From the NCBI RefSeq assembly GCF_018991925.1, contig NW_024724368.1, positions 3,252,742-3,316,741 of the forward strand: a stretch of DNA of 64,000 bases. Reading direction: 5' to 3'. The notes beneath the pieces are model-generated. The model did not search any database. It was not told the DNA's origin and was given only the letters and a program-made list of their open reading frames with translations. Below, in pieces: positions 10,901-18,363 of this stretch; the stretch's first letter is position 1, and every line of letters starts with the position of its first letter. The position numbers were made by a program, and so were the translations under genes. This DNA comes from Homarus americanus (Eukaryota; Arthropoda; Malacostraca; Decapoda; Nephropidae).

Positions 10901-13900
10901 TGAGACAATATGACACAACGGATGAAGAATTTTGACAACCCTACCAAAACAACAGGATTTGTGGTGTTCAATATTAAATTCATCGTACCCCCACCTTGAA
11001 GATACTGTACTGTACCTTCTGGGGGCGAGTGTACATGACATTTGATATGCGGCATCACAGTAGTGAAGTTGTAAGGGATGTGACGTGTTTTATCTTTGAC
11101 AATTTCCTGCTGGTTTAACTTTAAATCTCATTAAAGTATGGCATATTTTTTACACCCTGTAGTAGATAAGTAGCTTTTTTTTCATCCAAATAGTACATTT
11201 AAATGATCTATATACTATATCAATATGAATATATTAATGTGAACTGTGATTATACTGTAAGTATTTTGAATGGCATAGTCGTGTGTATGTAATATTTAAG
11301 AAAAAGATAAGTATAGTGGGAACATTTGGCAAGGTACTGTGTAAAGGGCATTGTGTCTCAGTGTCTGTAAGAGCTCTGGAGTGGATAGTTATGGCGGTGT
11401 GGTATTTTGATACAGGTAAGCTGTGCTCATATTGAGAAGTAGAGCTAAAGGACTTGTAATTCATTTAAAGTACAGTACAGTAATGGATTTGTCAGTGGTG
11501 ATTCAGTGATTTAAGTGTTCACGTATCATACAGTATATATAATCAATTTTAATAGGGGGAAAAATTTTAGGTCTGTTGCATAAATATTTACCACTTACCA
11601 CTGAAATGCATGGGTTTGAATTATTAATTACAGTACATAGCTAGATACTGTACAGTACAGAAATACATTGCTATTTACAACCCTGTTTATTTGCAATTAA
11701 TATTTAACATCCTTATTCGATGTTCACAAAGCATACCCTGCTGCTGATCTTATATTCAGCTGTCAGAAGTTATTCGTGGTGACTTAAGCTGCGTGAGCAC
11801 ATTGCATAGTGACATTTTTTTTTATGTACTCATTCGCTGGCCCACATGAGCGTCTGCTTTTATCTTTTGCGTTGTCTGGTAGCGTACTGTATCCCAAGAA
11901 ATATTCGTCGTGCCTCCCAAGCGCCCTTCTTCTGCCTCTGCTGCCTCATCTGCAAAGAGGCCTCATGTGTCTGTGACCTTGGACAGTAAATTGGATATTG
12001 TAAAGCTGCATGAGAAAGGTGAGGGCATGAGTCAAATTGGATCATGTGCATGGCTTAGCCCCTTTGACCGTGTACTCCATTGAGAAAAGTGGTGCAAAAA
12101 TTAAGGAGGTGACTGTGTCTGCCTTGCCTGAATGTACAGTAGCTAAAACAACTATCTGTGCAGGTGGGGGGTCGATATGCTACAAAATTTTACGTGAGAC
12201 TAGTGACAGCCCTCATATACCAAAATTTATCGTCCATGGTCTCATATTGCTTCCCACAAAGTATGCACAGATGGTTGTTTTAGCTACTGTACCTATATAA
12301 AAAAAAAATGTGGTGAAAGTGGCTGGCTGGGAACACATCCCCCCTATTTACATTAAATCTTGTGGGTAAAATTGCCCCAATATTTGCCATTCTGCTTTAA
12401 TGATGTTTATGTAATAAGGTCTCCTCCTATTTACAATGTAAACAATTTGGAATGCATCTCTTGGTGCACTTGTCAGCTGCAGTCTACCTGTGCACTGTCA
12501 CGCGGCCACTGAGTGCACCACAGTACCAAACTTTGGTCCATGGTGATCACACATGGCTGTGATCATGTAGCTTAACGATAATTATCAGTCAGTAACGGTG
12601 TTGTTATGTAACATCGTTTTTACCTTACACTGAGAGGACATCACTAATGTCAACATTATACTGTAGTACTATGTTTTGGTGACTAAAGTGATTTTTTGCT
12701 TTTGGGGGGGGAGGGGGGGGGGATGTAAAGTGCTTTGCTTTTGTTGTTGTGAACATGATGTGAGCAGTGTTGGCAGCTTTCATTGTTTTTACATTATCAT
12801 TATTCGTTCAGTTTTTGTGACTGAAATGAGCAATGTAACTTTGAAAATGTCTGGGAAGGCCAAGACACCCAGGAAAACCGTCTCTCTGGAGGTGAAGCTT
12901 TATAGTATTATGAAGCAGCATGAGACTCCCCAGAGGCTGTGTGGGAGTCAGAGTGACGTCTCCAGTCCACCTTCAAGAGTCCCTTTAGACTCGAAGGGGA
13001 AGTGTAATGATGACCAGGTTGCTCTTAATGATGTGGCGAGTGTTGTTTAATTGTGTTGTGGTATAGTATTAGTGTAGGAATTTATTTTTCGATGATACAT
13101 GTGGGTGTCAGACTGGCTGGGAACGTCTCCTATTGAATTCCATATACTGTACAGTACTTGACTTCCTTAGAATGTTAAAAGTGTTTTATAAACATATGTT
13201 CTCAACCCCAAGCTCGGTGTATGATTTGTCTCATACAGTAGACACATGGGAACTGATCTTGATTGTTGTGTCCCAAGCTATTTAAGTCATTGATATTTAT
13301 TTTATGAAATTTTTTTAAGAATGTTTTTGTTTTTTGTATTGTGATGAGTTAAGTATATGATGCATTTTTTCTATGAAGTAATGACCTGAAATTGCTTTAA
13401 ATGTTTTTGTTAGTGTACCAGCTGCAACAGGATGCTCCAAAGCCAGCTGCGGTCTTATGCACTGACCGACCACCTGACAGTCCCAGTTTCTATGGCCTGG
13501 AGTATCATGGCAGCATCAGACGGCACCAGTGTCCAGACCTGCTCACGCTTGAAGGGTCGTACCTTGTACGGCACAGTGAGAATACAGAAGGATTTTACAC
13601 ACTGAGTATGCGGTAAGGATGTGATATCTGGGTAAATAAGTTTATATACATACTACAGTACAGTATCTCTATAATTATGTATTGTACTGTACCTATATAT
13701 ATACTGTACATTATAGGTACAGGTACGTATTCACATTTTATATTTGTCACTAATGTACTGTATTTTGGTGTTTCCAAGATTAAAGAGAAGTTTTTATAAA
13801 TAAAATTTTAAATTGAAAATGAATTGTTAATAAATCATTTGCTTTTTCTTTTCTTTCAGGTTTAACGGTCAAATTAAACACTTTCGATTATACTTCGACG

Positions 13901-16900
13901 GCAAAAAACATTATGTTGGCGAGAAACGATTTGACACCCTACATGATCTAGTAGCTGATGGACTCGTTACATTCTATATAGAGCTGAACGCTGGAGAACA
14001 CCTCAAAGACATTTCATCCGGTTCTTACGTCAACTCTCCGTATTACACCCTGACGAGGTCCATCCGGAAACACATGCAGATCAACAAACTCACAGGAAAC
14101 AAAGAGGTATGAGTGTTTGTTATTTTTTATAGTATTTACTTAGATATTTCTTTCTGACATTACATTATATCAGAGGGTTGCTTTATGGATTTGTCTGTTC
14201 AGTGTTTGATGCTTTCTCTCTCTTCATCTGGGATAGGAACCAGTAGCTTCACCTCCTTAAATCTTGTCAGTAAAAGGTAACATAAACAAAAAACAGTGAT
14301 GACATATTTGAATCGAAAGGGATGTAAAGAAAATAAAATAACAAGTGTCTAAGAGAGTAAGAGAGATAGAAGGTATATAGTGTTGTTGAATGATGAAATG
14401 TTGGATTATAGGGTAGAATATAGGAGGGTTAGTTTCATGATCAAATAAAGAGGGAGAAAGGTGGGATGTAATGAATATTCTTGCTCTTGAGAATGGGAGT
14501 AGTGAGGAGTTTTTAGTGACCCCAGAATAACTACAGTATATTGAAAGATGTAGTGTGAAAAATGGACTTAGTAATGAGGGTGAAGAATTTAAATACAAGA
14601 GATGAGGATAAATATGCAGGGATCAGTATTGTACAGATCTCTAACCTGCAGCCCTGAGTTGGCAAAACAATAGTACTGTACCTGGGTAGTGAATCTCAAA
14701 CAGTGGAGTGGCACAAGTTGTAGTAGAACAGTGCTGTCTAAAGTACAGTACTGTAGCTTGGGAATGATTTTTGATATTTGCACAACAGGACAAAATGCAT
14801 GTCATTGAAAATACTGTTGTATGTAGATAATGGTGAAAAGTCTTTGCTAATTTATAAATTTTGTGTGTGTAAAAAAAATGCATATACATACTGTACTGTT
14901 GTGGGAGCGGATATGATAAGTATTGCATGTATTTTTATTTATTTATTTATTTATTTTTTTTACAGAATAATGAACCAACTAACGAAACGGATGCTTCAAA
15001 ATTTTATGTGTCAATTCCTGTGGATGTAGTACCTGTGGAAACTGCTGACTCGCCAGATGCCACTACACAGCGTCCACATCGATTCCAAACCAGTACATTC
15101 ACTGGACTCCATTGGTAATATACATAAAAAATTGGATTGGAATGCCACTGCTGTTTACTCGTGTGCAAAGAAATGTATATTCCCTTTGTGTTTTTGCCCT
15201 TAGGACAATTATTTCTTTTACCTGTATTGTATATATGTGTGTGTGTGTGTGTGTATACACACACACACACACATATGCAATACAGGTAAAAGAAATTACT
15301 GTCTCTAGAATGAGTGGCTCCCTGTCCCGGCCACAAAAATGCCAGCAACTTTAAAACTACGTACTCTTAGACATTCTTGGGTACAGCTTTGGTATCATCT
15401 GTGAATAATCGAGGTCTGTGAATTGTCAGGTCATGCTGTACTTTAATATCTAGAAATATTTGTGGCTGGGGCAGTAAAAAAAATTTTAGGCTCAGAGTTT
15501 ATGGCACTCAGTCAAATACTAAATTATTCTTTAGATAGACTGCAGAAGACTAAGTCTTCTGCAGTATAAGTCTTATACTGTACTGCATTGTAATACTGTA
15601 TACTCGTACCTTAAATTAGTATGAACAGTAAAGACTTTATTAAGTAGATTCACTTGGCTATGGTCATTACTGTACCAGAAAAAAATATTTCAGTTTCAAG
15701 CCTCTATTATTAATTGTGGAACACTGTACAGGTACATTACAGTACCTGCTATTTACCAGATTTACAATCTTACAGTATTAGCATAAACACAGCTTTTATT
15801 TCAAACTAGAACTGCTGATTCTTTGGTTGTGCATTTAACAAATCATTTTTGTTTCCATTAGCATATTTAACTTCTTCACTTCAGGGACGCCACTTTTAAT
15901 ATTTTATTTGTCTAATGCCAGACGATTTTATTTAGCTCAGAGGCGACCTCTTACACAAGAGATGAACTTGGTTTTGTTTCAGGACGGTTGTATATAATGT
16001 AATCTAATCCTCTTAGTAGTGTAATTTGATTTGTTTTTCTTTTATGTCTTTCTCATCAAAGTGTGTAATACAGGTGTGGATTCTGTGGTCACTTCCTGTG
16101 GGGTTTTGTGTCTCAGGGCGTCAGATGTCGAGACTGTAGTTTCAAGGCCCATAAGCAGTGCAGTTGTAAAGTTCCCAATGATTGCAACCCTGACCTGAAA
16201 GATGTGCAAAGTAAGTGAACCTTGGTTATTATGGTTCTCTCAATATTATAGGTGTGTTATATTTGTGGAGCTATTACATAGTTGTCTGAAGACCCAATCT
16301 GGATTTCATTAATGCAAGTCTTTCTCTCATAATCTCTTATTGATAAATTAGACTGAGGCTTTAGTAAATGAGATGAGCCATTTCTTCTGTCATAAAAGTT
16401 ATTCTTCCTATTGGGGTGAATACAGTAGACCTTCAATGACCTTCTCCAACCTTTTCTTAGCTGACTCTCCGGGGTTGTTTAATGGTGTGGTTGCCTCAGG
16501 TCAATAGTTTCTTTCCTTTGGTTGTAGAATGGAATTGCTTTTCTAATTTTTGTGTGTTTTTATATGGTAACCTGAGTAAATACTGTACAGAGTATTGGTA
16601 AAGAAGGTGAAATGGAAAATGTCTCGTGTAATAAGTTTCTATCAATGGTAATTTTTACAATTATATAATTTAAAAAATTTCTCATCAGGTATATTTGGTG
16701 CTGATCTCACAACAAGTTTGGAGATGACAGGAGGAACTACTAGTCAGGTTCCAGCAGTAGTAAAAGAGTGCATAGCAGAGATAGAGGCTCGTGGCCTCGC
16801 AGCTGAAGGGATATACAGGGTTCCTGGCTCACAAGACCAAATAGAAGCTCTGAAGTTGGCTTTTGAAAGAGGTAAGATATTGGTTACTAATGGTTTTATT

Positions 16901-18363
16901 TTATTCTATACAGTAGTACTCACATGGCTCGTCACAATTCACTAAACCTTAAATTGAGTATATGGAGGGGAAGTGGTGTGTTTGTTTTATAATATTAATG
17001 ATAATAATAATTATTGGTTTATTAAAAATACAGCAGCCAAAGGATGAAAATACACAATGGTGCTTTATGACCTACATGTGTTAGGAATGGGTTACACAGT
17101 TACTATGCATAAATTTTAACTTTCAGGATAGGTCAGCCAACTAGAAATTTATTGCTGATTAATTATCTAGGCCATCCCCAGTCACCATGAGCTTCTTTCA
17201 GTTTATCAAAGAAATGAGTCACTAAAATGGTCAATTGAGCTGTAACTTGCAGGATTGATTTACCAGCAAGAGTTTTACAGAGAGGGGAAACATATGCAAT
17301 TGCTTGCAGACATGATGGTTATATTTCGTTTGTACATTACAGATGGCAACCGAGTGAACCTGGATGAAAAAGCAGTTGGGGACATAAATGTGGTTGCTGG
17401 AGTGTTGAAACTGTACCTGAGGCAATTGCCATTACCACTCATCACCGCTAATTGCTTCAGCAAACTTAAGGCAGCTTGTAGTAAGTAGGACATTTTGGTT
17501 TATTTCATGTTACTAGGGACATAATGGAAGGTGCACTTGGGAATAATTCGCACATTTTCATACATAGAGTGGATCTTCACATGGTTCTATCACTTTGTTG
17601 CAGAATTAAGTGATCGTGAAGCCCGTGTGTCAAGTATTCAAGATGCGCTCAAGTCCCTTCCTGATGCACACTATGCAACACTTGAAGTTATTATCTATCA
17701 TCTTAGCAGGTCAGTTCATCTTTGATTTTATAATGGTATCATATTTTTCTTGTAACTAAGGTAACAAAGAAGGATTCTGTATGATGTATATAATTTCCTC
17801 AAGCAAAGATTTGTAATGAACATGTTATGAAACCTAATATTAAATTTTCACAACAAAAACTGTCTAGAACTACAATACTCCTTGCATGATATGTACAGTC
17901 ACTCAAAAAACTATCTTTACAAAAATTACATTAGACAATATGAAGCAAAAGATGAAGGATTTTGTCAACCTTACTGAGACAACAGGAGTTGTAGTGTTCA
18001 TTCTGAAATTCATTGACCTCCCTTTCCCCCAGTAAAGATAGTTTCTGAGCGACTGTACATCCACACAGATTTATATGCTTAAATTACTCTTCTCTGGAAT
18101 CTTGATGCTGTGTAAAGTAGCAATACTGTTCAATATATGGAAGGAGGATTTATTCAGACTTTTTCCTTTTAAGGGTTTGTGATCACTGTGCAGTCAATAA
18201 GATGTCTGCCACCAGCCTGAGTACAGTCTTTGCACCCACACTTGTTGAGACTGATGTGGGTGATGACATTCAACCAGCAGATTTACTTGCTTTGGCGAAT
18301 ACAGCTCAAGAGCCTAGAGTTGTGGAAGTGCTCATTGTGTGTCACCGAGAAATTTTTCCCTAA
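7943..18363 (+). CDS. CHN2: Chimaerin (SH2-C1-RhoGAP Rac GTPase-activating protein), ten coding exons, complete
   Basis: Joining 7943-7958, 10363-10422, 13414-13612, 13860-14106, 14966-15114, 16074-16210, 16689-16871, 17343-17480, 17604-17709 and 18174-18363 gives one open frame of 474 codons plus TAA; vertebrate beta2-chimaerin is of similar length (about 468). Order seen: short N-terminus with WKSFLYQLQQDAP (22-34), SH2 (about 51-134, phosphotyrosine Arg78 in YLVRHS), C1 zinc finger (212-261, all His/Cys ligands present), RhoGAP (about 275-474, arginine finger Arg313 in GIYRVPG, Lys353 and Arg357 in LKLYLRQLP). Family knowledge: chimaerins stimulate GTP hydrolysis by Rac and are recruited and opened by diacylglycerol at membranes, downstream of receptor tyrosine kinases; SH2 mediates intramolecular and partner contacts. 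The symbol is by similarity; an invertebrate single copy would be co-orthologous to CHN1 and CHN2 (fly RhoGAP5A). All introns are GT-AG. Odd points: Ser426 replaces the usual Asn and Leu222 the usual C1 Pro. Confidence 0.95.
7959..10362 (+). other. Chimaerin intron 1
   Basis: AT-rich, with short TTAGG tracts (8760-8790 and 8990-9010) and a G run near 8508. One patch at 9360-9400 begins after TTAA and reads CCTCTTTCACATGAGCG, a shape also found at transposon ends, but no partner end was found. No internal exon recognised. Confidence 0.6.
10363..10422 (+). CDS. CHN2: Chimaerin coding exon 2 (N-terminal linker, residues 6-26)
   Basis: Acceptor CCTTTGCAG at 10354-10362 and donor GTAAGT at 10423. 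It encodes DGRNMEQQQHRRASSMWKSF and the first base of Leu26. WKSF followed by LYQLQQDAP from exon 3 matches the IWKSYLYQLQQEAP-type segment that precedes SH2 in vertebrate chimaerins, which fixes both frame and 3' border. The frame stays open upstream to 10305, so an ATG at 10314 could serve as an alternative start if this exon were 5'-extended; the good acceptor makes the spliced form more likely. Confidence 0.85.
10878..11035 (+). mobile_element. Degenerate copy of a TA-flanked MITE family (copy 1 of 3)
   Basis: The core GAGACAATATGACACAAC, then GATGAAGAATTTTGACAACC and GTGTTCA, aligns with the copies at 17896 and 37313. The left end is eroded and the right end (GGGGGCGAGTGTAC) only roughly matches, so borders are approximate. 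Confidence 0.75.
11910..12300 (+). pseudogene. Tigger/pogo-type transposase remnant, N-terminal CENP-B-like helix-turn-helix
   Basis: From GTG at 11910 (decayed ATG) the frame reads PPKRPSSASAASSAKRP and then VTLDSKLDIVKLHEKGEGMSQIG, the start of the CENP-B/Tigger DNA-binding domain, ending at TGA near 12080. After a frameshift, TVYSIEKSGAKIKE continues the same domain (the usual S-T-V-x-x-I recognition helix) in another frame. No DDE catalytic region follows. This is a dead fragment inside intron 2, same strand as the host gene. Confidence 0.8.
12826..13050 (+). pseudogene. Second Tigger/pogo-type transposase remnant, N-terminus only
   Basis: MSGKAKTPRKTVSLEVKL at about 12849 followed by MKQHE resembles the opening of the Tigger/CENP-B-type DNA-binding domain (basic lead, then S-L-E-x-K-L-x-I-x-x-x-H-E). 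Similarity then stops; the downstream residues up to TAA at 13048 look unrelated. It lies about 0.9 kb after the first remnant on the same strand. Confidence 0.6.
13414..13612 (+). CDS. CHN2: Chimaerin coding exon 3 (first half of SH2)
   Basis: Acceptor TTTTTGTTAG at 13404-13413, donor GTAAGG at 13613. It encodes residues 26-92. LYQLQQDAPKP is the family's conserved lead-in; FYGLEYHGSI opens the SH2 fold and GSYLVRHSE carries the phosphotyrosine-binding arginine (Arg78) of strand betaB. Vertebrate chimaerins have Glu after that Arg where this protein has His79. The exon ends two bases into Arg92. Confidence 0.96.
13860..14106 (+). CDS. CHN2: Chimaerin coding exon 4 (second half of SH2 and linker)
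   Basis: Acceptor TTTTCTTTCAG ends at 13859, donor GTATGA at 14107. It encodes the end of Arg92 and residues 93-174. FNGQIKHFRLYFDGKKHYVG and EKRFDTLHDLVADGLVTFYIE are the diagnostic chimaerin SH2 core (strands C, D and helix B). The C-terminal part (SGSYVNSPYYTLTRSIRKH) starts the SH2-to-C1 linker. The exon ends on a codon boundary. Confidence 0.97.
14107..14965 (+). other. Chimaerin intron 4
   Basis: The middle (about 14280-14600) is purine-rich on the + strand (GAGAG and AAAGG words); a (TTTA)n tract at about 14935-14956 sits in front of the exon 5 acceptor. No exon or transposon recognised. Confidence 0.6.
14966..15114 (+). CDS. CHN2: Chimaerin coding exon 5 (linker and start of C1)
   Basis: Acceptor TTTTTTTACAG ends at 14965, donor GTAATA at 15115. 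It encodes residues 175-223 and two bases of Trp224. Most of it is a low-conservation acidic/Ser-Thr linker; the last 12 codons, HRFQTSTFTGLH, give the first zinc ligand His212 and the first strand of the C1 domain. Confidence 0.94.
15211..15296. repeat. 86-bp palindrome with TG/CA core
   Basis: Arms 15211-15229 and 15278-15296 are perfect reverse complements (19 bp, ATTTCTTTTACCTGTATTG). Between them a (TG)n run turns into a (CA)n run around TATACA, so the core is self-complementary too. Imperfect pairing continues several bases outward (GGACAATT versus ATTACTGTCT). Transcribed in the pre-mRNA it would form a long hairpin about 100 bp after exon 5. Confidence 0.95.
15539..15578. repeat. Two adjacent odd palindromes
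   Basis: ACTGCAGAAGACT / AGTCTTCTGCAGT (15539-15551 and 15553-15565, 1-base spacer) is followed, overlapping by two bases, by GTATAAG / CTTATAC (15564-15570 and 15572-15578, 1-base spacer). Confidence 0.93.
16074..16210 (+). CDS. CHN2: Chimaerin coding exon 6 (C1 diacylglycerol-type zinc finger)
   Basis: Acceptor AATACAG ends at 16073, donor GTAAGT at 16211. It encodes Trp224 to Gln269. With His212 from exon 5 the ligand spacing is H-x12-C-x2-C-x13-C-x2-C-x4-H-x2-C-x7-C exactly (His212, Cys225, Cys228, Cys242, Cys245, His250, Cys253, Cys261). LWGFVSQGVRC keeps the Trp-Gly and Gln-Gly of lipid-binding C1 domains. VPNDCNPDLK is also typical of chimaerins. Confidence 0.98.
16211..16688 (+). other. 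Chimaerin intron 6
   Basis: 478 bp, AT-rich, nothing recognisable apart from splice signals. Confidence 0.7.
16689..16871 (+). CDS. CHN2: Chimaerin coding exon 7 (RhoGAP, arginine finger)
   Basis: Acceptor TTTCTCATCAG ends at 16688, donor GTAAGA at 16872. It encodes Ser270 (split codon) to Arg330. FGADLTTSLEM is the entry to the GAP domain; EIEARGLAAEGIYRVPGS holds the catalytic arginine finger Arg313. The split Asp331 continues into exon 8 as RDGN, matching the RDGE of vertebrate chimaerins. Confidence 0.97.
16872..17342 (+). other. Chimaerin intron 7
   Basis: 471 bp. The frame is open for some distance on either side of the flanking exons, but the extra residues match nothing in the family. 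No repeats of note. Confidence 0.7.
17343..17480 (+). CDS. CHN2: Chimaerin coding exon 8 (RhoGAP core)
   Basis: Acceptor TACATTACAG ends at 17342, donor GTAAGT at 17481. It encodes Asp331 to Cys376 and one base of Lys377. DINVVAGVLKLYLRQLPLPL is the conserved GAP helix with Lys353 and Arg357, followed by ITANCFSKLKAAC. The frame is also open upstream of the acceptor, but that part has no similarity to the family. Confidence 0.97.
17604..17709 (+). CDS. CHN2: Chimaerin coding exon 9 (RhoGAP helices)
   Basis: Acceptor TTTGTTGCAG ends at 17603, donor GTCAGT at 17710. It encodes Lys377 to Ser411 plus two bases of Arg412. LKSLPDAHYATLEVIIYHL corresponds to the L-P-x-A-H-x-x-T-L segment conserved across RhoGAP domains. 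Intron 8 before it is only 123 bp, the shortest in the gene. Confidence 0.96.
17710..18173 (+). other. Chimaerin intron 9
   Basis: 464 bp, about a third of which is the MITE at 17896-18055; without it the intron would be close to 300 bp. Confidence 0.7.
17896..18055 (+). mobile_element. TA-flanked MITE, best-preserved copy (copy 2 of 3)
   Basis: 160 bp between TA dinucleotides (17894-17895 and 18056-18057). The left end CAGTCACTCAAAAAACTATC pairs with the right end (reverse complement CAGTCGCTCAGAAACTATC), about 26 bp of inverted repeat with few differences. The short size, TA target and lack of coding sequence fit a non-autonomous Tc1/mariner-superfamily element. Inside intron 9 of the chimaerin gene. 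Confidence 0.88.
18174..18363 (+). CDS. CHN2: Chimaerin coding exon 10 (RhoGAP C-terminus, stop)
   Basis: Acceptor TTCCTTTTAAG ends at 18173; the frame closes with TAA at 18361-18363. It encodes Arg412 to Pro474. VNKMSATSLSTVFAPTL is the last GAP motif; Ser426 sits where nearly all active RhoGAPs have Asn. The end VLIVCHREIFP lines up with the LIENEDVLF-type C-terminus of vertebrate chimaerins, so the protein is complete. Confidence 0.96.

Larger units (their letters stand above)
10423..13413 (+). other. Chimaerin intron 2, with transposon remnants
   Basis: At 2991 bp this is the largest intron. It holds a degenerate member of the 155-bp MITE family and two Tigger-type transposase remnants (all listed), and frequent TACTGTA/TACAGTA words. 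The phrase CTGGCTGGGAAC occurs at about 12324 and about 13112, after each remnant, suggesting that related element sequence surrounds both. Confidence 0.6.
15115..16073 (+). other. Chimaerin intron 5
   Basis: Carries an 86-bp palindrome (15211-15296) and two touching odd palindromes (15539-15578), listed separately. The rest is AT-rich DNA with several TACTGTA words. Confidence 0.6.

Noticed and set aside
17255..17342. 5' extension of exon 8 upstream of the acceptor
   Set aside because: Open but unlike any chimaerin; the acceptor at 17342 restores the conserved RDGN junction.
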